Origin: Methylovulum psychrotolerans
Lineage (GTDB): Bacteria > Pseudomonadota > Gammaproteobacteria > Methylococcales > Methylomonadaceae
DNA length: 64,000 nucleotides
Reading direction: 5' to 3'
NCBI RefSeq assembly: GCF_002923755.1
Contig: NZ_PGFZ01000005.1
Location: 250,743-314,742, forward strand
The translations under genes and the position numbers were made by a program. Shown here in pieces: positions 1-8,779 of the stretch; within the stretch, counting starts at the first letter, position 1, and the number at the start of each line of letters is the position of its first letter. A model generated the notes under the pieces. That model saw only the letters and a program-made list of their open reading frames with translations. It made no database searches and had not been told where the DNA came from.

Positions 1-493
1 GCACCCAGTTGCTGAATTGCCCGTGCGGTAAGCGGCGTATATGGAATTCTAGGGTATTGTCTGGGCTAGGCGGGTTGGCGATGGAGTAGCTGCGGGTCAG
101 GCCGTCGGCGCGTTGTAGGTTGATAAATTGTCCGGCATAAAAATTCAGGCCGTTGGCCTGTACGGTCAGCTGCATAATATCCGGCGCGAGGCGGCGTTTT
201 TCGGTCACTACGGCGTTAATGCTTTGGCCGTGCTGGTTAGGCAGGGTGATGTGCATGTCTTGTTCGGGATAGCAGCGGCAAGCCAAAAAGTAATTTTGCC
301 GTTGCAGGGTATCCTTAAGGCCGACTTGTGCTAAGGCGGGCGGTTTGGCATCCAAGCTTTGCATGAGGCAGGATTGGCAAATGCCTTGGCGGCAACTGTA
401 AGGGATGCGGAGATTGGCTTGTAGCAAACTGTCCAGCAAGAGGGTCTCGCTAGGGCAGGTGAGTTGGCTTGCGCCTAAGGTAATGTGCGGCAT
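1..493 (-). CDS. Ferredoxin/flavin oxidoreductase, N-terminal part (partial)
   Basis: This is the first 164 codons of a gene that continues past the window start. The N-terminal ~90 residues form a plant-type 2Fe-2S ferredoxin domain: a CxxxxCxxC cluster (CRQGICQSC, first Cys at residue 34) and a later Cys in LACRC. The FAD-binding domain of a ferredoxin-NADP reductase-type flavoprotein follows, shown by the RSYSIANPP motif (RxYS). This order (2Fe-2S, FAD, then presumably NAD) is that of the reductase components of ring hydroxylases and of CDP-6-deoxy-hexulose reductase-like proteins, which pass electrons from NAD(P)H to a partner. The partner cannot be named because the C-terminus is missing. 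The ATG at 493 is the first codon of the open frame that gives a complete ferredoxin domain. The truncated globin lies just upstream on the same strand, 80 bp away, so the two may be co-transcribed. Confidence 0.8.
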   Translation of the reverse strand, partial: MPHITLGASQLTCPSETLLLDSLLQANLRIPYSCRQGICQSCLMQSLDAKPPALAQVGLKDTLQRQNYFLACRCYPEQDMHITLPNQHGQSINAVVTEKRRLAPDIMQLTVQANGLNFYAGQFINLQRADGLTRSYSIANPPSPDNTLEFHIRRLPHGQFSNWV

Positions 494-572
494 AGTGGCA
501 CCTTGTTAAGGGCGGTAAACCGGAACGGGGTTTTAGCCGCCGCTCCGGGGTGGTAGGTGTTAAAGCCAGCGC

Positions 573-959
573 TTATTTGCCCAGTACGTCATTGCGGGTG
601 GTTTCTGCCAGGGCGGCGACTTGCGCAATCAGGTTTTCAGGGACGTTAAGCTCTTGTAAGGTGGCGGTCAGGTTTTCCATCACCGCGTCAAAATGGCTGT
701 CATCCAAGCCCATTTTCACCAAGCGGGCATGGGCATCGCGCATGTCTTGTCCGGTGTAGTTATTGGGGCCGCCAAATGCCATCGTTAAAAAGGCTTTTTG
801 TTTGGCCGCTTGTTGCGCCATGTCGACATTGCTGAAATAGCGGTTGATCCGGTAATCTTCTAGGACTTTGCGGTAAAAAATATCGACGGCGGCATCAACG
901 GCGGCCGCGCCGCCTAGTTGTTCAAATAACGATACGGGGGCTTCGGTGGTTTCGCTCAT
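573..959 (-). CDS. Group I truncated haemoglobin
   Basis: A 128-residue protein with the 2-on-2 globin fold. Visible features are the N-terminal LFEQLGG, a B-helix Tyr in DIFYRK, the FGGPNNYTG turn and the proximal His (about residue 77) in DMRDAHARL. Group I truncated globins bind O2 and NO, and several detoxify NO by dioxygenation, which needs a reductase. The upstream-most possible start adds 30 unlikely residues. The ATG at 959 is chosen because AGGAG sits 6 bases before it and the protein then has normal family length. The gene is divergent from a SufR-like Fe-S regulator and is followed on the same strand by a flavin/ferredoxin reductase, so a nitrosative- or oxygen-response function is plausible but not proven. 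Confidence 0.9.
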   Translation of the reverse strand: MSETTEAPVSLFEQLGGAAAVDAAVDIFYRKVLEDYRINRYFSNVDMAQQAAKQKAFLTMAFGGPNNYTGQDMRDAHARLVKMGLDDSHFDAVMENLTATLQELNVPENLIAQVAALAETTRNDVLGK

Positions 960-1054
960 AATCATCTCCTCTGGTTTTGTTGTTATTAGTGTCAGTAAGC
1001 GGCTTGGCTTACGGGGGGAAAGTGTATAGCAATGTAAAATCTTATGCAATATTT

Positions 1055-1068
1055 AACTTGTAAAAGTT
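1055..1068. promoter_or_regulatory. Short perfect palindrome in the globin/regulator divergent promoter
   Basis: AACTT-N4-AAGTT is a perfect inverted repeat in the 155-bp region between the divergent globin and SufR-like genes. It overlaps a weak promoter candidate for the regulator (TTAACT at 1053, CATAAT at 1077, spacing 18). A regulator binding here could control both genes. The palindrome is short, so chance occurrence is possible. Confidence 0.35.
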
Positions 1069-1114
1069 TTTTATGGCATAATGAACCCTGCTTACCTAAC
1101 AGGACTAATTACCC

Positions 1115-1759
1115 ATGCCACAACACATCAGCCCCCGCCAAGACGAAATCCTCGCCCAGTTACGCGATAATAGGGAGGGCTTAAGCGTCGATAGTTTGGC
1201 GGCACTGCTGGAGATTTCCCGCACCGCCGTACAGCAGCATATTGTGGCTTTAGAGGGCGAGGGCTATATCGGGAAGGTGACTTCGGCTAAGACAGCGGGC
1301 AGGCCCGTGGCTTTATATGGCATTACCGATAAAGGCATTAACCATTTTCCTAAGCAATACGCATGGTTTGCCGGGTTATTGGTGGCGGATTTACAGGAGG
1401 CGATGGGGGAGGAGGCGTTTGCGGCTTATTTGCGGCGCTTGGCCGATAAATTGGTGCGGCAACTGGGCGGGCAGTTTGTCGGCAAATCCCAGGCCGAAAA
1501 GCGGGAACTGTTACAACAGATTATGACGGGTTTGGGTTTTGAGGTGCGGCACAGTCAAGAGGCGGCGACGGGTTTGTCGGTGCTTAAGGCGGTCAATTGT
1601 ATTTATCATGATGTCGCCCAACAGCATCCGGCTCTGTGCGAGTTCGATAAGGCGTTAATGGCGGGGTTATTGGCAACCGATGTGCAGCAGCTTAGCTGTA
1701 TGGCGAAAGGCGATTGTGCCTGCCAATTTAGGTTGGGCGGCTTAGGTGATGGGGGTTAG
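1115..1759 (+). CDS. SufR-like iron-sulfur transcriptional regulator
   Basis: A 214-residue regulator with an N-terminal winged helix-turn-helix (residues ~7-75; SRTAVQQHIVALEGEGYI looks like the recognition region) and a C-terminal sensor domain. The latter carries cysteines at 162, 175, 195, 201 and 203. The C-x12-C spacing followed by further cysteines is that of SufR and related DeoR/ArsR-like repressors that hold a 4Fe-4S cluster and respond to iron, oxidants or NO. No suf genes are adjacent; the divergent neighbour is a truncated globin. The likely role is therefore local control of the globin and flavin reductase through an Fe-S sensor. The family assignment is sound; the ligand and targets are inferred. 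Confidence 0.75.
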   Translation: MPQHISPRQDEILAQLRDNREGLSVDSLAALLEISRTAVQQHIVALEGEGYIGKVTSAKTAGRPVALYGITDKGINHFPKQYAWFAGLLVADLQEAMGEEAFAAYLRRLADKLVRQLGGQFVGKSQAEKRELLQQIMTGLGFEVRHSQEAATGLSVLKAVNCIYHDVAQQHPALCEFDKALMAGLLATDVQQLSCMAKGDCACQFRLGGLGDGG

Positions 1760-1780
1760 GCTGGGGCAGTGCGGACGGGG

Positions 1781-1808
1781 CTTGGGTGCAAGAAATTTTG
1801 CACCCAAG
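1781..1808. terminator. Hairpin between convergent genes
   Basis: CTTGGGTGCAA, a 6-base loop, then the exact complement: an 11-bp stem located between the ends of the SufR-like gene and clpX. It lacks a long T-tract on either side, so termination is inferred from position and could work in both directions. Confidence 0.5.
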
Positions 1809-1823
1809 CACAGGCGAATCGCC

Positions 1824-3086
1824 TTATAGGTCAGAGGCGGCTTTTTTCAGTTCCGTCTCGTACACTAAGTAAGGTTCGGAATGGCCTTGGACGACGCTGT
1901 CATCAATGACGACTTTTGAGATGTTGTCGGTAGACGGCAGTTCGTACATAGTATTGAGCAGGATATTTTCAACGATAGTCCTAAGACCCCGCGCGCCGGT
2001 TTTTCTTTCCATGGCTTTACGCGCAATCGCGCCTAAAGATTCTTCACGGAATTCCAGTTCGGCCCCTTCCATGGCAAACAAATGCTTGTACTGTTTGACC
2101 AAGGCATTTTTAGGCTCGGTGAGGATTTGGATCAAGGCTTTTTCATCCAATTCTTCCAAGGTCGCCACGATAGGCAAGCGGCCAACAAATTCAGGGATCA
2201 GGCCGTATTTGATTAAGTCCTCAGCTTCCACTTCGGCAAACAATTCGCCGACATTTTTGCTGTCATCCTTGCTCTTTACGTCTGCCGAGAAGCCGATGCC
2301 GCCTTTTTCGGTACGCGCCTTAATCACCCGGTCAAGGCCTGCAAACGCGCCGCCGACAATAAACAATATATTGGCGGTGTTGACGTGGACAAACTCTTGG
2401 TTAGGGTGTTTACGCCCGCCTTGCGGCGGCACCGAGGCAATTGTGCCTTCAATCAGTTTCAGCAAAGCCTGTTGTACGCCTTCGCCGGACACGTCGCGGG
2501 TGATCGAAGGGTTTTCGGCCTTTCTGGAAATCTTGTCGATTTCGTCAATGTAGACAATGCCTGTTTCGGCTTTGGCGACATCGTAATCGCATTTTTGCAA
2601 GATTTTTTGGATGATGTTTTCGACATCTTCACCGACATAGCCCGCTTCGGTCAGCGTGGTTGCGTCGGCGATAGTGAACGGCACATCCAATAACCGCGCC
2701 AAGGTTTCCGCTAACAAGGTTTTGCCGGAGCCAGTCGGGCCAATCAGCAAAATATTGCTTTTTGCCAGTTCGACTGTGTCTTTTTTATCTTTGTTGCGCA
2801 ACCGCTTATAGTGGTTATAAACGGCGACCGCCAAAATGCGCTTGGCTTTTTCTTGGCCAATGACATAATTGTCCAACTCGCCTTTGAGCTCTTTCGGCTT
2901 AGGCAATTCGTTACCGTCACCCGTATCGGCCTCATCGGTCAGTTCGTCTTTAATAATATCTTTGCATAGCTCTACGCATTCGTCGCAGATATAGACTGAT
3001 GGGCCGGCAATCAGCTTGCGTACTTCATGCTGGCTTTTGCCGCAAAAAGAGCAATACAACAGCTTGTCGTCATCTTTTTGGCTCAT
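1824..3086 (-). CDS. clpX: ATP-dependent Clp protease ATP-binding subunit ClpX
   Basis: A 420-residue AAA+ unfoldase that recognises tagged proteins and threads them into ClpP. The N-terminal C4 zinc-binding domain has cysteines at about 12, 15, 34 and 37 (CSFC...CDEC). The AAA+ module shows Walker A GPTGSGKT, Walker B YIDEIDKI, the pore motif GYVGEDV and sensor regions ending in TGARGLR. The ATG at 3086 is preceded by GGAG at good spacing; a start 15 bases upstream is possible but less likely. It lies 56 bp downstream of clpP in the usual tig-clpP-clpX order. The lon gene, which often follows, is absent here and a convergent regulator takes its place. Confidence 0.98.
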   Translation of the reverse strand: MSQKDDDKLLYCSFCGKSQHEVRKLIAGPSVYICDECVELCKDIIKDELTDEADTGDGNELPKPKELKGELDNYVIGQEKAKRILAVAVYNHYKRLRNKDKKDTVELAKSNILLIGPTGSGKTLLAETLARLLDVPFTIADATTLTEAGYVGEDVENIIQKILQKCDYDVAKAETGIVYIDEIDKISRKAENPSITRDVSGEGVQQALLKLIEGTIASVPPQGGRKHPNQEFVHVNTANILFIVGGAFAGLDRVIKARTEKGGIGFSADVKSKDDSKNVGELFAEVEAEDLIKYGLIPEFVGRLPIVATLEELDEKALIQILTEPKNALVKQYKHLFAMEGAELEFREESLGAIARKAMERKTGARGLRTIVENILLNTMYELPSTDNISKVVIDDSVVQGHSEPYLVYETELKKAASDL

Positions 3087-3142
3087 AATTGACTCCCGCA
3101 AGGGTCAGCGCCCAAGGCGCTGGGTATCCAAGTGACCAAGTT

Positions 3143-3790
3143 TTATACCTCTGGTGTAGTGGCGCGGCTGGTCAGGACTTTATCGATCAGGCCATAAGCC
3201 ACGGCATCATTTGCACTTAAAAAGTTGTCCCTGTCGGTGTCTTGAGCCACTTTTTCGATAGGTTGGCCAGTATGGTGCGACAGGACGCGGTTCAGTTTGT
3301 CACGGATAGATAAAATTTCCCGGGCATGGATGTCAAAATCTGACGCTTGCCCCTGAAAACCGCCTAAAGGCTGATGTATCATCATTCTGGAGTGCGGCAA
3401 ACAGTAGCGTTTGCCCGCTGCGCCACCCGTCAATAATAACGCGCCCATGCTGGCGGCTTGGCCGATACACATGGTGCTGACATCGGGCTTGATGAACTGC
3501 ATGGTGTCATAAATTGACATGCCCGCCGTTACTGAACCGCCAGGTGAGTTGATATACAGGTGGATGTCTTTGTCTGGGTTTTCCGATTCCAAAAATAACA
3601 ACTGGGCAACGACCAAATTGGCCATATAGTCTTCGACTTGGCCGACTAGGAAAATAACCCGTTCTTTCAGTAATCTGGAGTAAATATCGAAAGAACGCTC
3701 GCCTCTGGCAGTCTGCTCGATAACCATAGGAACCAATCCGCCCGCCGCTTGTATTTGGCTGGCGGCATTTATTGCATCATGCCTGTACAT
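3143..3790 (-). CDS. clpP: ATP-dependent Clp protease proteolytic subunit ClpP
   Basis: A 215-residue serine peptidase that forms the double-heptamer chamber of the ClpXP protease in the cytoplasm. The catalytic triad is visible: Ser114 in GQAASMGA, His139 in RMMIHQP and Asp188 in TDRDNF. The N-terminus has the short region usually removed by self-processing. Length and motifs are normal for the family. It lies 9 bp after tig and 56 bp before clpX on the same strand, so the three are probably one operon. Confidence 0.98.
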   Translation of the reverse strand: MYRHDAINAASQIQAAGGLVPMVIEQTARGERSFDIYSRLLKERVIFLVGQVEDYMANLVVAQLLFLESENPDKDIHLYINSPGGSVTAGMSIYDTMQFIKPDVSTMCIGQAASMGALLLTGGAAGKRYCLPHSRMMIHQPLGGFQGQASDFDIHAREILSIRDKLNRVLSHHTGQPIEKVAQDTDRDNFLSANDAVAYGLIDKVLTSRATTPEV

Positions 3791-3799
3791 AAAGACCCC

Positions 3800-5101
3800 T
3801 TAACGTTGGTGTTTTTCCATGACTTCGGCGAACGGCAGGGTTTCTTCAGAAACTTGCCCTTTTGCCACCAGCCATTCGACTGTTTGGTTTTCCAAGACCA
3901 TTTGCTGGACATCGGCTAAACGGCTCAGGTCGCTATAATACCAGTTGACGACTTCTTCTGGCGACTCATAACTTTTCGCCATGTCTTCAACCGTGCTACG
4001 GACTTTGTTTTCATCAAGCGTGATAGCGTTTTGGCGGATGATGTCACCGAGGATCAAACCTAAGGCGACACGGCGTTTAGCTTGGGCTTCGAAGATGTCA
4101 CGCGGTAACTGTAAGTCTTCTAAGCTGAGTTTTTGCCGTTTTGCCGTTTCGACATAAGGCTTCATCAGATTTTCGACTTCTTCATCAATCAGTCCGGTAG
4201 GGACGCTGATGTCAAGTTGGGCATACAGGGCATCCATCACCGAGTTTTTCAGTCTGGCTAATAAAGCGGTTGCCAGTTCACGTTCCATATTGGTTTTGAC
4301 ATCGCTAAGGAAAGACTCGACAGTGCCGTCTTCAACGCCGTAGCTTTGGATAAATTCAGCGTCAATTTCCGGCAGGGTAGGCTCTTCGACGGTAGTGGCT
4401 TCAGCAGTAAATTCTGCGGTTTTTCCGGCCAGCTTGGTGTTGCCGTAAGCTTCTGGGAAAGTGGCGGTAAAGGTTTTGCTTTCGCCGACCGTTAAGCCGA
4501 TCAGGCTTTCTTCAAAGCCAGGGATCATTTGTTTTGCGCCGATCACAACTTGATAGTTTTCGACGTTACCGTTGGTGAAGTTTTCCCCGTCGGCGATGCC
4601 TGAAAAGGTAATGGTGATGCGGTCTTGGTCTTGGGCGGCACGTTCAACGGTTGTCCAAGTCAGTTTTTGGTTGCGCAATTTATCAATCATCGCATCCACA
4701 TCCGCTTGTTCGACGGTCGCTAAGGTGCGGGTGATTTGCAGTTGGTCTAAGCCGTCTAAAATGATTTCTGGGTAGACTTCAAAGATGGCGGTGTATTTAA
4801 AGCCTTCCGATTCGTCAATCGAATCGATAAAAGGCTGGCCAGCCGGTTTTAAGTCTTCGTTTTTCAGGGCTTCATAATAAGTGGATTGGATCAGGTCGCC
4901 AGCGATTTCGCCACGGACACGGTCGCCAAATAACTTTTTTACCACATGTGGAGGTACTTTGCCTGGGCGGAAGCCGTCGACTTTAACTTCACGGGCCAAT
5001 GACTTGAAGCGTGTCGCCATTTTTTCTTGGACAACGGATTCTGGCACGCTGACGGTCATTTTTCGGCTTAATTCAGATGTCTTCTCGACAGAAACTTGCA
5101 T
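3800..5101 (-). CDS. tig: Trigger factor (ribosome-associated chaperone/prolyl isomerase)
   Basis: A 433-residue trigger factor. The N-terminal ribosome-binding domain contains GFRPGKVPPHVV (near residue 45), which docks on ribosomal protein uL23 at the exit tunnel. The central FKBP-type peptidyl-prolyl isomerase domain covers roughly residues 150-240 (ITITFSGIADGENF...MIPGFEESLIG), and the helical C-terminal domain forms the chaperone cavity. The start MQVSVEKTSELSRKM is typical. It is the first gene of the tig-clpP-clpX operon; tRNA-Leu lies upstream on the same strand, separated by a hairpin. Confidence 0.98.
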   Translation of the reverse strand: MQVSVEKTSELSRKMTVSVPESVVQEKMATRFKSLAREVKVDGFRPGKVPPHVVKKLFGDRVRGEIAGDLIQSTYYEALKNEDLKPAGQPFIDSIDESEGFKYTAIFEVYPEIILDGLDQLQITRTLATVEQADVDAMIDKLRNQKLTWTTVERAAQDQDRITITFSGIADGENFTNGNVENYQVVIGAKQMIPGFEESLIGLTVGESKTFTATFPEAYGNTKLAGKTAEFTAEATTVEEPTLPEIDAEFIQSYGVEDGTVESFLSDVKTNMERELATALLARLKNSVMDALYAQLDISVPTGLIDEEVENLMKPYVETAKRQKLSLEDLQLPRDIFEAQAKRRVALGLILGDIIRQNAITLDENKVRSTVEDMAKSYESPEEVVNWYYSDLSRLADVQQMVLENQTVEWLVAKGQVSEETLPFAEVMEKHQR

Positions 5102-5162
5102 TTCTTTACTCCACGCGTTTGATAAGGATTTTTTAGAGACTGGTAACGGCTCAATAGAACTG

Positions 5163-5196
5163 AAAATGGCGGATTATTGGATCAATCCGCCATTTT
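5163..5196 (-). terminator. Hairpin downstream of tRNA-Leu
   Basis: A 13-bp perfect stem (AAAATGGCGGATT and its complement) with an 8-base loop lies 12 bases after the tRNA 3' end and upstream of tig. The stem ends in A4/T4 tracts, so it can act as an intrinsic terminator for the tRNA transcript and, in principle, in both directions. Confidence 0.7.
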
Positions 5197-5208
5197 TAAG
5201 GAATTAGG

Positions 5209-5293
<85 letters not shown>

Positions 5294-5441
5294 ACTTTGA
5301 ATGAACTTGGCATTATATAGGTTTTACCCTACATATAACAAGCTATTATTTCAAAATCCTTTGTTATTTGCCTTATGCGGGCCTTAATTATGCTATCCTT
5401 AACCGTTTAGAACCGTCATTTTACTCAACGTCGGAGCCGCC

Positions 5442-5915
5442 ATGTCCCTAGAAACTAAACCGCCATTCCCACCTTTTACCCTTGAAACTGCCGGACAAAA
5501 AATCCGTGCCGCCGAAAACGCCTGGAACTCGCGCGATCCCGCCCGCTGTGCGCAGGCCTATACCGTAGATTCTACCTGGCGTAACCGCGCGGAATTTTTT
5601 TCGGGGCGCGAGGCTATCACGGCTTTTCTTGAGCGCAAATGGGCGGCCGAATTGGAATACCGTTTGATTAAGGAGCTATGGGCATTTACCGATGACCGTA
5701 TCGCGGTGCGTTTTGCTTACGAATGGCATGATGCCGCCAGACAATGGTTCCGCTCTTATGGCAATGAAAATTGGCAGTTTGACGAATACGGCCTGATGCG
5801 CCAGCGTTTTGCCAGCATTAACGATCTGGCGATTAGCGAAGCGGATAGGCTGTTCCATTGGCCGCAAGGGCCACGGCCTGACGGGCATCCCTCTTTATCT
5901 GAATTGGGGCTGTAG
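5442..5915 (+). CDS. NTF2-like protein of the DUF1348/SnoaL-like type
   Basis: A 157-residue protein with one NTF2-like alpha+beta cone domain: an N-terminal helix with [26 protein letters not shown], then strands ending in [18 protein letters not shown]1348 proteins are widespread and of unknown function; the fold often binds small hydrophobic ligands. The strand direction and the short gap to dnaB suggest read-through, but no functional link is known. The ATG is preceded by CGGAG. Confidence 0.8.
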   Translation: MSLETKPPFPPFTLETAGQKIRAAENAWNSRDPARCAQAYTVDSTWRNRAEFFSGREAITAFLERKWAAELEYRLIKELWAFTDDRIAVRFAYEWHDAARQWFRSYGNENWQFDEYGLMRQRFASINDLAISEADRLFHWPQGPRPDGHPSLSELGL

Positions 5916-5947
5916 CCCTGTTGCCTGATCCGAGAAGTAAGCTAAGT

Positions 5948-8779
5948 ATGTCTGATAATTATATGTTCGCCAATGATGACCCTTTGGAATCGCTACGCAT
6001 CCCGCCGCATTCCATACCCGCCGAACAGGCGGTGCTGGGCGGGCTGATGCTGGACAACCAGACGTGGGATTCGGTCGCCGATAAGGTGCAGGAAGTCGAT
6101 TTTTACCGCCGCGACCATCGCCTGATTTTTCGGGTGATCGCCCAGCTTGCCGAAAAGCAGTCACCGTTTGACATTATCACCATTTCCGAAGCCTTAGCGG
6201 GTGAACTGGAAGATACTGGCGGCTTGGCGTATTTAGGTTGGTTGGCGAAAAACACCCCCAGCGCGGCGAATATCGTCACCTACGCCAATATTGTCCGTGA
6301 CCGCTCGGTACTGCGCCAGTTAATCCATGTCGGCACTACCATTGCCGATTCGGCGTTTAATCCCGAAGGCCGTGAAACCGCCGAGTTGTTGGAAAGTGCC
6401 GAACGCGAGGTGTTCAAAATCGCTGAGCAACGCCAGCGCGGGCAGGGCGGTTTTATCCCCATTAAGGCCTTGCTGGCCAAAGCGGTCGACCGTATCGAAA
6501 CTTTATTTGAGCAAGACGGCAATATCACCGGAGCGGCGACCGGGTTTTCGGATTTTGATCAACTTACCTCTGGATTGCAACCTGCTGATTTAATTATTGT
6601 TGCGGGTAGGCCGTCCATGGGCAAGTGTTTCGGCAAAGGTACGCCGATACTGATGTATTCGGGTGCGGTCAAGGCCGTGGAAGATATTCAGGTCGGTGAT
6701 GAGCTGATGGGCGATGACTCCACACCCAGACGGGTGTTGTCTTTGGCGCGTGGCCGTGAGGCCATGTATTGGGTGCGGCAAAATAAAGCGATGGCTTACC
6801 GTGTCAACCAAGCCCATATTTTGTCCTTGAAGCGCAGCCGTAATGACGGCAAGCACAAAAACGGCGATGTCCTGAATGTGCCGTTAACCGATTATCTGGC
6901 AGCTTCGGCCAAATTCCGTTCTAACTACAAAGGCTACAAAGTCGCGGTGGAGTTTACCGAACAGGCGTTGCCGTTTTGCCCGTATTTTCTCGGCTTATGG
7001 TTGGGCGATGGCGTAAGCGCGTCGGTGGATATAGCAACGACTGATGCCGAAGTCGTGGCTTATTTAAGGGACTATGCGGCGCAATTAAACTTGCAGTTGA
7101 CCGAAAAGTTCGCCAAAGATAAAGACGGCAACGATAAATGCCCCTTGTACAGCATTAGTTCACAGCAACGCGGCAACCATCAGAATCAGTTCTCTTTACA
7201 AAAAATACTCCGCGAACAGGGCTTGCTGAATAACAAACACATCCCCCAAGCCTTTTTGCTGAATTCCCGCGCCAACCGTTTAAAGCTGTTGGCAGGTTTG
7301 ATTGATAGCGACGGGCATTATGCCAGCCGCTATAAAATGTATGAGATAACCCAGAAAAACGCCGCCTTAGCGCGGCAAATTAAGTTCTTATGCGATAGTT
7401 TGGGGTATCGGACATCGCTAATCGAAAAACAAGCCAGCATTAAAGCCAGAGATTTTCAGACCACCGTGTATCGGGTGCGCTTTACTGGCGATGTGGACGC
7501 GATTCCGGTCAGGGTTGCCAGGAAAAAAGCCGCCGCTTGGGTATCTAACAGGACGTGGCAACAAACGGGCGTGTCCGTTGAATATGACGGCGTAGATGAT
7601 TATTACGGCTTTGTCTGTGATGGTAACCGATTATTTTTACTGGAAGATATGACGGTCGTGCATAACACGACCATCGCCATGAATATGGCGGAAAATATCG
7701 CCATTAAGAGCGACAAAGCGGTGGCGGTATTCAGTATGGAAATGCCGGGGGATGCCTTGGCGATGCGGATGATGTCGTCTTTAGGGCGTATTGACCAACA
7801 TAAAGTGCGCACGGGCAAGCTGGAGGATGACGAATGGCCCCGGTTGACCTCGGCGATTAACTTGTTGGCGGAAACCAAGCTGTTTATTGATGATACCCCG
7901 GCGCTGTCGCCCACCGAAGTGCGCTCACGCGCCCGGCGCTTGACCCGCGAACATGGGCAACTGGGGCTGATTGTGCTGGATTATTTGCAATTGATGCAAT
8001 CGCCTTCTAGCGGCGAGAACCGCGTCCAGCAAATTTCCGACATTTCGCGGGGCTTAAAGGCTTTGGCGAAAGAATTGAACGTCCCGGTTATTGCTTTGTC
8101 GCAGCTTAACCGGAATTTGGAGCAACGCCCGAACAAGCGGCCTGTTATGTCGGATTTGCGTGAATGTGTAACAGGCGATACCTTGGTGCTGTTGGCCGAT
8201 GGTCGCCGCTTGCCTATCAGCGAACTGGTCGGACAAACGCCAGAAGTGGTGTCGGTCTCGCCGCAAGGGCAGTTGCAAACTGCCGCTACCGATTTGGTTT
8301 GGTCGGTGGGGCGCAAAGAGATTGTTAAAGTTAGCCTTGCCAGTGGCCGCACTATACGTTGCACTAAAGAGCACCGTCTGCGCGGCTTATCGGATTGGCA
8401 GAGGGCAGGGCAGTTGCAGCCGGGTGATAAATTGCATACCTTAGCCGATAACGCTTTGGTTTGGGATAGGGTGGTTGCTATTGAACCCGCAGGTGAAGAA
8501 GAGGTGTTTGATTTGACCGTACCCGGCAATGCCTGTTGGTTGGCGGATGGCATCGTCAGCCATAATTCTGGCGCAATCGAACAGGATGCTGACTTGATTG
8601 TGTTTGTCTATCGTGATGAAGTCTACAACGAAGACAGCCCCGATAAAGGTATCGCCGAGATCATCATCGGCAAACAGCGTAACGGCCCGTTAGGTACGGT
8701 CAGGCTGACCTTTTTAGGTCAATACACTCGTTTTGAAAACTTTTCGGGGCAAAGTTACAGTGCCGAGGATTACGAATGA
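5948..8779 (+). CDS. dnaB: Replicative DNA helicase DnaB interrupted by two inteins
   Basis: A 943-residue precursor. Removing two protein-splicing elements leaves a 462-residue DnaB of normal length. The N-terminal domain runs to about residue 165 (IPPHSIPAEQAVLGGLMLD). The RecA-like helicase domain begins near FSDFDQLTSGLQ and contains Walker A GRPSMGK-TT, split by intein 1 at precursor residue 227, and Walker B IVLDYLQLM. A C-terminal region SDLRE-SGAIEQDADLI is split by intein 2. DnaB unwinds DNA at the replication fork. ATG 5948 is chosen from family alignment; no strong ribosome site is seen. It overlaps alr by 4 bp. The loader is probably DciA, encoded at 50.4-50.9 kb. Splicing is required for function because the first intein breaks the ATP-binding loop. 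Confidence 0.97.
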   Translation: MSDNYMFANDDPLESLRIPPHSIPAEQAVLGGLMLDNQTWDSVADKVQEVDFYRRDHRLIFRVIAQLAEKQSPFDIITISEALAGELEDTGGLAYLGWLAKNTPSAANIVTYANIVRDRSVLRQLIHVGTTIADSAFNPEGRETAELLESAEREVFKIAEQRQRGQGGFIPIKALLAKAVDRIETLFEQDGNITGAATGFSDFDQLTSGLQPADLIIVAGRPSMGKCFGKGTPILMYSGAVKAVEDIQVGDELMGDDSTPRRVLSLARGREAMYWVRQNKAMAYRVNQAHILSLKRSRNDGKHKNGDVLNVPLTDYLAASAKFRSNYKGYKVAVEFTEQALPFCPYFLGLWLGDGVSASVDIATTDAEVVAYLRDYAAQLNLQLTEKFAKDKDGNDKCPLYSISSQQRGNHQNQFSLQKILREQGLLNNKHIPQAFLLNSRANRLKLLAGLIDSDGHYASRYKMYEITQKNAALARQIKFLCDSLGYRTSLIEKQASIKARDFQTTVYRVRFTGDVDAIPVRVARKKAAAWVSNRTWQQTGVSVEYDGVDDYYGFVCDGNRLFLLEDMTVVHNTTIAMNMAENIAIKSDKAVAVFSMEMPGDALAMRMMSSLGRIDQHKVRTGKLEDDEWPRLTSAINLLAETKLFIDDTPALSPTEVRSRARRLTREHGQLGLIVLDYLQLMQSPSSGENRVQQISDISRGLKALAKELNVPVIALSQLNRNLEQRPNKRPVMSDLRECVTGDTLVLLADGRRLPISELVGQTPEVVSVSPQGQLQTAATDLVWSVGRKEIVKVSLASGRTIRCTKEHRLRGLSDWQRAGQLQPGDKLHTLADNALVWDRVVAIEPAGEEEVFDLTVPGNACWLADGIVSHNSGAIEQDADLIVFVYRDEVYNEDSPDKGIAEIIIGKQRNGPLGTVRLTFLGQYTRFENFSGQSYSAEDYE
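6626..7666 (+). mobile_element. DnaB intein 1 with LAGLIDADG homing endonuclease
   Basis: A 347-residue intein inserted in the Walker A loop between Lys and Thr (GRPSMGK|TT). It starts with Cys1, ends VVHN and is followed by Thr as the +1 nucleophile. The Hint splicing blocks are at residues ~1-70 and ~320-347 (FVCDGNRLFLLEDMTVVHN). Between them is a two-motif LAGLIDADG homing endonuclease: FLGLWLGDG at 121-129 and LLAGLIDSDG at 221-230, both keeping the acidic residue. It therefore looks competent for homing as well as splicing. Confidence 0.93.
8165..8566 (+). mobile_element. DnaB intein 2 (mini-intein)
   Basis: A 134-residue mini-intein inserted at SDLRE|SG. It begins CVTGDTLVLLADG, carries the block-B region with TKEH and ends with GIVSHN; the +1 residue is Ser. 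No endonuclease domain is present, so it can splice but should not be able to home by itself. The start and insertion point resemble the Rhodothermus marinus DnaB intein as I remember it. Confidence 0.93.

Noticed and set aside
6626-7666. Possibility that dnaB is a broken gene or a fusion.
   Set aside because: The frame is continuous, both inserts begin with Cys and end with HN before Thr or Ser, and exact removal restores a 462-residue DnaB.
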